NCBI RefSeq assembly: GCF_002007605.1
Contig: NZ_CP019799.1
Span: 434,001-498,000, forward strand
Reading direction: 5' to 3'
Origin: Cellvibrio sp. PSBB023
GTDB lineage: Bacteria; Pseudomonadota; Gammaproteobacteria; Pseudomonadales; Cellvibrionaceae
DNA: 64,000 nt
The notes under the pieces are model-generated. The model saw only the letters and a program-made list of their open reading frames with translations. It was not told the DNA's origin and searched no databases. Positions 62,916-64,000 of the stretch are shown piece after piece. Every line of letters begins with the position of its first letter. The first letter of the stretch is position 1. The translations under genes were made by a program, and so were the position numbers.

Positions 62916-63297
62916 ATCGGTAAATGAGGGCGCGATAATAGCCTGTCGGGCTCTCAATTTTATTTTAAAGAAGTGATTGATCTTTTCCACAATAGGATTA
63001 ATATCAGAGTTGTAAGGGCGAAAAACAGCAAGTAGCCCTTCAAGATATCTGCAGCTTTTCTTCAATACCACTGGCTTTGCCAGCGTAGTCTATCTGTCAC
63101 ACGTTTTTGCTTTACTCAGTTTGATTTATTGTTTTGAAGTAGCGATTTAGTAGTTGTTGTTAAGTCGATATTCGTAAACCAGTAGAGAAAGGGGGTAACA
63201 GACATCATTCCACAGCAAGTTTTGTATCCAGGGTAAATTCGATCACAAAGCCGTTGCCGGTTTTTGTGTTACTCATAGGCTTGAAGGGGATTTTTTT
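62916..63297 (+). other. Gene-free region between helicase and phoH-like gene
   Basis: No gene recognised on either strand. GAGGGC near 62929 could pair with GGCTCTC near 62949, followed by TTTTATTTT, a possible terminator. The remainder is the promoter and leader of the PhoH gene; AGGGGA (63285-63290) precedes its ATG. Confidence 0.4.
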
Positions 63298-64000
63298 ATG
63301 GCAAAAAAAACGCATGCCAGACGTAGTGCGAATCACCAATCATACGACGATAGCAGCTTCTCCAACTCGCGGCACAAATCGCGAAGAAACCAACGAAGTG
63401 ATGACAACATCGTCGAAATAAAATCCCGCTCACAACAAGTCGAAACCGCTTACTCTCCTCCTCGCTCTCCACAACCTCTTCGCGCCAAAACAAAATCCCA
63501 GCAGCAGTATATCAACGCCATTAACTCCCATATGCTCACCTTTGGTATTGGCCCAGCCGGTACAGGCAAGAGTTATTGCGCGGGCGCCTTGGCGGCAGAA
63601 GCGCTGGAATCCGGGCGGATTGAGCGCATTATCCTGACGCGTCCTGCGGTAGAGTCGGGTGAAAACCTGGGTTTTTTACCGGGCGATCTGGATCAAAAAT
63701 TCTCTGTGTACATCGATGCCTTTCGCGATATTTTGAACGAGCGCTTGGGTGCCGGGACGGTGGATTACTGTTTGCGCCACGGGCGTATTGTGGCGGCGCC
63801 GCTTGCATTTATGCGCGGCAAAACCTTTAACAGTAAAACCTTTGTTATTCTTGATGAGGCACAAAATACTACACCAGCGCAAATGAAAATGTTTTTAACG
63901 CGCATAGGTGAAGATTGTAAGGTGGTAATTAATGGTGATATCCAGCAGAGCGATATTCGCGGCCCCAACGGCTTGGCCGATGCGGTAGACCGCTTGCAGG
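63298..64000 (+). CDS. PhoH family ATPase, N-terminal part
   Basis: Cut by the right window edge; 234 codons are visible. After a basic, Ser-rich N-terminal stretch (~70 residues) the ATPase begins: Walker A TFGIGPAGTGKSYCAGALAA, TRPAVESGENLGFLPGDLDQ and Walker B TFVILDEAQNTTPAQMKMF, then LTRIGEDCKVVINGDIQQSD. This is the PhoH/PhoL family, whose role in phosphate or RNA metabolism (often beside ybeY) is not fully defined. AGGGGA supports ATG 63298. Lysine- and arginine-rich N-terminus is longer than in typical PhoH. Confidence 0.9.
   Translation, partial: MAKKTHARRSANHQSYDDSSFSNSRHKSRRNQRSDDNIVEIKSRSQQVETAYSPPRSPQPLRAKTKSQQQYINAINSHMLTFGIGPAGTGKSYCAGALAAEALESGRIERIILTRPAVESGENLGFLPGDLDQKFSVYIDAFRDILNERLGAGTVDYCLRHGRIVAAPLAFMRGKTFNSKTFVILDEAQNTTPAQMKMFLTRIGEDCKVVINGDIQQSDIRGPNGLADAVDRLQ

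Overview
The window looks like chromosome of a polysaccharide-degrading gammaproteobacterium close to Cellvibrio (inference). The signs are secreted enzymes with long serine-rich linkers (diheme oxidoreductase at 11869, cellulase at 45977), a CBM2-GH5 cellulase, an alginate locus with PL6 and PL17 lyases and a large TonB-dependent receptor, and housekeeping blocks (PA2817-like gene, ABC pair, queF, MASE2 cyclase) of Pseudomonas/Cellvibrio type. No plasmid or phage replication origin and no CRISPR array was seen.

Layout. 1-3.6 kb: minus-strand envelope genes (glycerophosphotransferase-like, YejM-like membrane sulfatase-fold protein, waaC, DUF6165). 3.7-6.4 kb: a BigR-type persulfide detoxification operon (ArsR repressor with two cysteines, rhodanese-DUF2892, TauE/SafE exporter, persulfide dioxygenase) that ends against the broken tail of an RND efflux pump. 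6.5-10.1 kb: a complete cytochrome bd operon (cydP-cydA-cydB-cydX-ybgE) behind a perfect FNR/Anr box. 10.1-11.4 kb: MHYT protein with a degenerate GGDEF domain. 11.9-14.7 kb: secreted multidomain diheme oxidoreductase with carbohydrate-binding modules. 14.8-16.5 kb: gltX and tRNA-Ala(GGC). 16.6-22.8 kb: an AT-richer accessory island behind the tRNA, holding a TacAT-like toxin-antitoxin pair, a serine recombinase with an adjacent Hin-like 26-bp palindrome, orphan genes and fragments of a P2-like prophage. 22.4-27.2 kb: secreted proteins, including a large alpha/beta hydrolase with a von Willebrand D domain.

27.5-45.2 kb is the alginate locus. The TonB receptor imports oligomers, PL6 and PL17 lyases cut them to unsaturated monouronate, KdgF speeds its conversion towards DEH, two unrelated reductases (SDR and beta-hydroxyacid dehydrogenase type) are candidates for making KDG, an ACS-type MFS carrier moves monomers, and KdgK makes KDPG. 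Unusually, the locus then continues with its own triosephosphate isomerase, class II aldolase and fructose-1,6-bisphosphatase, which would take the triose product up to fructose-6-phosphate; the KDPG aldolase itself is not in the window. A FadR-type GntR regulator sits in the middle, and TTGGTAnnnCCAA-like palindromes lie before three transcription units. The MFS and TPI genes each carry a frameshift.

45.2-64 kb: DUF2956 protein, GH5 cellulase, quinone-oxidoreductase-like MDR, MFS exporter, a tandemly duplicated tRNA-Glu/tRNA-Gly pair, PA2817-like protein, ABC-2 transporter, queF, MASE2 adenylate cyclase, two membrane-anchored coiled-coil proteins, nitroreductase, tRNA-Ser, tRNA-Arg, HDOD protein, dusC, DEAD-box helicase and a PhoH-family ATPase cut by the window end. 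tRNA promoters here share a GCGCC-type discriminator after the -10 box. Two tRNA genes (Ala, Arg) are followed at 0.25-0.44 kb by degenerate copies of their own 3' ends.
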